Source of the DNA: an uncultured Planctomycetales bacterium
GTDB taxonomy: Bacteria > Planctomycetota > Planctomycetia > Isosphaerales > Isosphaeraceae
Direction of reading: 5' to 3'
Length of the DNA: 45,366 bases
Assembly: GCA_937907525.1 (NCBI GenBank)
Contig: CALCIB010000254.1
Location: 1 to 45,366 of the forward strand
Under the pieces are notes generated by a model. That model searched no databases and was not told the DNA's origin. It worked only from the letters and a program-made list of their open reading frames with translations. Positions 43,432 to 45,366 of this stretch are shown piece after piece (the stretch's first letter is position 1; each line of letters starts with the position of its first letter). A program made the position numbers and the translations under genes.

Positions 43432-45222
43432 ATGACCGCCACGACTTCGACCGTCGCCGACGACGAGCGGACGCAGGCCCGCGAAAAGCAGATCAAGCAG
43501 GCCGAGGAACTGCTGTTTTCCGGCCCGCAACGGCTCGGCGTCGCCAAGGGGTTCTTCCAGGGCCGGTTCGTGGCCGACTGGATCCTACCCTATCCCCGAC
43601 TCGCCGCCGACGAGCAAGCCAGGGTCGACGCCGCCCTCGCCGAGCTTCGCCGGTTCTGCGACGCCTCGCTCGACCCCGCGGCGATCGACCGCCAGGCCGA
43701 CATTCCGCGCTCGGTCATCGACGGGCTCGCCCATCTGGGAGTCCTCGGGATGACCGCGCCGGAGTCGGTCGGCGGCCGGGGGTTCTCGCAGCGGGCGTAC
43801 TGCAAGATCCTGGAGGAACTCGGCTCGCGATGCAGCTCGACGTCGATCTTCGTCAACGCCCATCACTCGATCGGCATGCGGGCCTTGCTCCTGTTCGGGA
43901 CCGAGGGACAGAAACGCCGGTGGCTCCCCTCGCTGGTGAACGGGACGAGCCTCGCGGCGTTCGCGCTGACCGAGCCGCAAGCGGGCTCGGACGCGGCGAA
44001 CGTCCAGACCACGGCCACGCCAAGCGCCGACGGCTCCCACTACGTCCTCAACGGCGAGAAGCGCTACATCTCCAACGGCGCGATCGCCCAGGTATTGACC
44101 GTCATGGCGAGGACGCCGGTGCCTGGCCGGGACGAGACGGCGATCACGGCGTTCCTCGTCACGCCCGACATGCCGGGGTTCCGCGTCGTCGAGCCCCGCA
44201 TGGAGAAGTTGGGCATCCGAGGCACCGCGACGGCGCGGCTGGCCTTCGAGAACATGGCGGTGCCGGCCGAGAACGTCCTGGGACCGCTCGGCAAGGGCCT
44301 GAAAGTGGCGCTTACGGTCCTCGACTTCGGCCGCACGACCTTCGGGGCCTGCTGCGCGGGGCTGGCCAGGACCTGCCTGGCGATGGCCGTCCGCCACGCC
44401 GACACGCGCCGGCAGTTCGACAGGACGCTCGGCGAGTTCGAGTCGGTTCGGGCGAAGATCGCCCGGATGGCCGCCGACGCCTACGCCATGGAGGCGATGA
44501 CCACGGTCACCGCCGGCCTGATCGATCGCGGCCTCGACGATTACATGCTCGAAACCGCGATCCTGAAGGTCTGGAGCACCGAGACCCTCTGGCGGATCGT
44601 CAACGACGCCTTCCAGATCCACGGCGGGGCCGCCTACTTCACCGACAACCCGCTGGAGCGGATCCTTCGCGACGCCCGAATCAACCAGATCGGCGAGGGC
44701 GCCAACGAGGTTCTGACCTCGTTCATCGCCATGGTCGGCATGAAGGAGCCCGGCGAACGACTCCGCGACGTCCGCGACGCCGCGCTCAAGCCGTTCTCCC
44801 ACCTGGGCGCGCTGGGCCGCTTCGCCTTCGGGGAGGCCGGCGCGTGGCTGAGGACGCCGAGCGTCCCCGTCCGATCGGCCGCCTTGAAGGCAGACGCCCG
44901 CGAACTGGGCCGGCTGATCCGACGCTTCGCCCTGGCGATCCAGAAGGCGATGATCCGCCATCGCGAGGAGATCCTCGAGCGCCAACTGGTCCACGAGCGG
45001 ATCGCCAGGATCGCCATGGAGCTTTACGCCTCGGCCTGCGTCCTGAGCCGTCGCGATTCGGAATTGACCGACCAGCCCGGCGACGATCACGCCGCCGCCG
45101 CGACGCTCTTCCTCCAGGCGTCCGCCCGGCGGATCCGCGCCGACCTCCACGCGCTTGGGCACAACGACGACGCCAGCGTCCTGGCCGCCGCCGAGGCGGT
45201 CCTCCGGGATGGGAAAGGTTGA
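43432..45222 (+). CDS. Acyl-CoA dehydrogenase, 596 aa
   Basis: An FAD-dependent alpha,beta-desaturase of acyl-CoAs. FALTEPQAGSDAANV and YISNGAIAQVLTVMART are the flavin and substrate motifs, and QIHGGAAYFTDNPLERILRDARINQIGEGANEVL contains the candidate catalytic Glu in GEG. The chain is about 200 residues longer than short-chain enzymes, with a helical C-terminal extension like VLCAD/ACAD9. In this operon it most likely acts on a branched acyl-CoA (citronellyl- or isovaleryl-type). GGAGG precedes ATG 43432, and the gene lies 12 bp after the fused hydratase gene. Confidence 0.94.
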   Translation: MTATTSTVADDERTQAREKQIKQAEELLFSGPQRLGVAKGFFQGRFVADWILPYPRLAADEQARVDAALAELRRFCDASLDPAAIDRQADIPRSVIDGLAHLGVLGMTAPESVGGRGFSQRAYCKILEELGSRCSSTSIFVNAHHSIGMRALLLFGTEGQKRRWLPSLVNGTSLAAFALTEPQAGSDAANVQTTATPSADGSHYVLNGEKRYISNGAIAQVLTVMARTPVPGRDETAITAFLVTPDMPGFRVVEPRMEKLGIRGTATARLAFENMAVPAENVLGPLGKGLKVALTVLDFGRTTFGACCAGLARTCLAMAVRHADTRRQFDRTLGEFESVRAKIARMAADAYAMEAMTTVTAGLIDRGLDDYMLETAILKVWSTETLWRIVNDAFQIHGGAAYFTDNPLERILRDARINQIGEGANEVLTSFIAMVGMKEPGERLRDVRDAALKPFSHLGALGRFAFGEAGAWLRTPSVPVRSAALKADARELGRLIRRFALAIQKAMIRHREEILERQLVHERIARIAMELYASACVLSRRDSELTDQPGDDHAAAATLFLQASARRIRADLHALGHNDDASVLAAAEAVLRDGKG

Positions 45223-45323
45223 TGGCCGCGATCGGAATTTGGAAGGGATGGCGAAGCGCTCGACGTCCCCTCTCCCGCCGGGCTGACGACCCGACGCTTT
45301 TTCAGAAGCCGGGGCGATCATCG

Positions 45324-45366
45324 CCTTCTCCCCTTGAGGGAGAAGGTGGCCCGAAGGGCCGGATGA
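45324..45366. repeat. Structured repeat unit, cut by window end
   Basis: The hairpin CCTTCTCCC-cttga-GGGAGAAGG is followed by the small hairpin GGCCC-gaa-GGGCC and the tail GGATGA. This is the same unit as at 33791-33836. The other half, if present, lies beyond the window. Confidence 0.75.

Overview
The window looks like chromosome from a GC-rich planctomycete, most likely of the Isosphaeraceae/Paludisphaera type. That placement is inferred from gene content: two DUF1559 proteins with prepilin-like N-termini and an H-x9-DG C-terminal motif, a tandem pair of DUF1570 proteins, very large secreted or membrane proteins of unknown function, and small lipoproteins placed behind a DUF1559 gene. The window has one tRNA gene and no rRNA or CRISPR array. 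I see no prophage and no transposase gene, but there are several short non-coding inverted-repeat elements.

Layout. 1-2.8 kb: a repeat copy, a small minus-strand gene with a clear hairpin terminator, and a GT-C glycosyltransferase. 2.9-4.8 kb: the HslVU protease with overlapping genes. 4.9-5.2 kb: a 248-bp MITE-like element with perfect 23-bp terminal inverted repeats and 8-bp flanking direct repeats. 5.2-9.6 kb: a second polytopic GT-C-like protein, divergent from a SIS-domain isomerase/ROK kinase pair, then a single-domain response regulator. 9.8-16.6 kb (minus strand): a complete RND tripartite efflux set (adaptor, pump, outer-membrane factor). 16.8-18.5 kb: a small exported protein and a DUF1559 protein with a strong hairpin between them.

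18.9-33.7 kb (all plus strand) is the most unusual part. Two equal-length DUF1570 genes lie in tandem, one with HEGTH and the other with HWGTH. They are followed by a membrane-anchored protein carrying a duplicated anti-sigma-like module and a FecR-like segment, then by two huge envelope proteins of 1145 and 2356 residues. The largest appears to be two ancestral signal-peptide/beta-rich/TM proteins fused in frame. I consider this three-gene cluster the best candidate for an undescribed envelope system.

33.8-38.7 kb: another structured repeat, a DUF1559-lipoprotein pair, two small hypothetical membrane or exported proteins, an aquaporin with an atypical second NPA box, an OGFr-domain protein, tadA and tRNA-Ser(CGA). 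39.0-45.2 kb: a catabolic operon with an acyl-CoA carboxylase carboxyltransferase, an AtuA-like protein, an AtuA C-terminal domain fused to an enoyl-CoA hydratase, and an acyl-CoA dehydrogenase. It is interrupted by a 148-bp element with 31-bp inverted ends. The set suggests breakdown of branched acyl-CoAs (leucine or acyclic-terpene type). The biotin carboxylase subunit is not in the window. The window ends inside another copy of the structured repeat.
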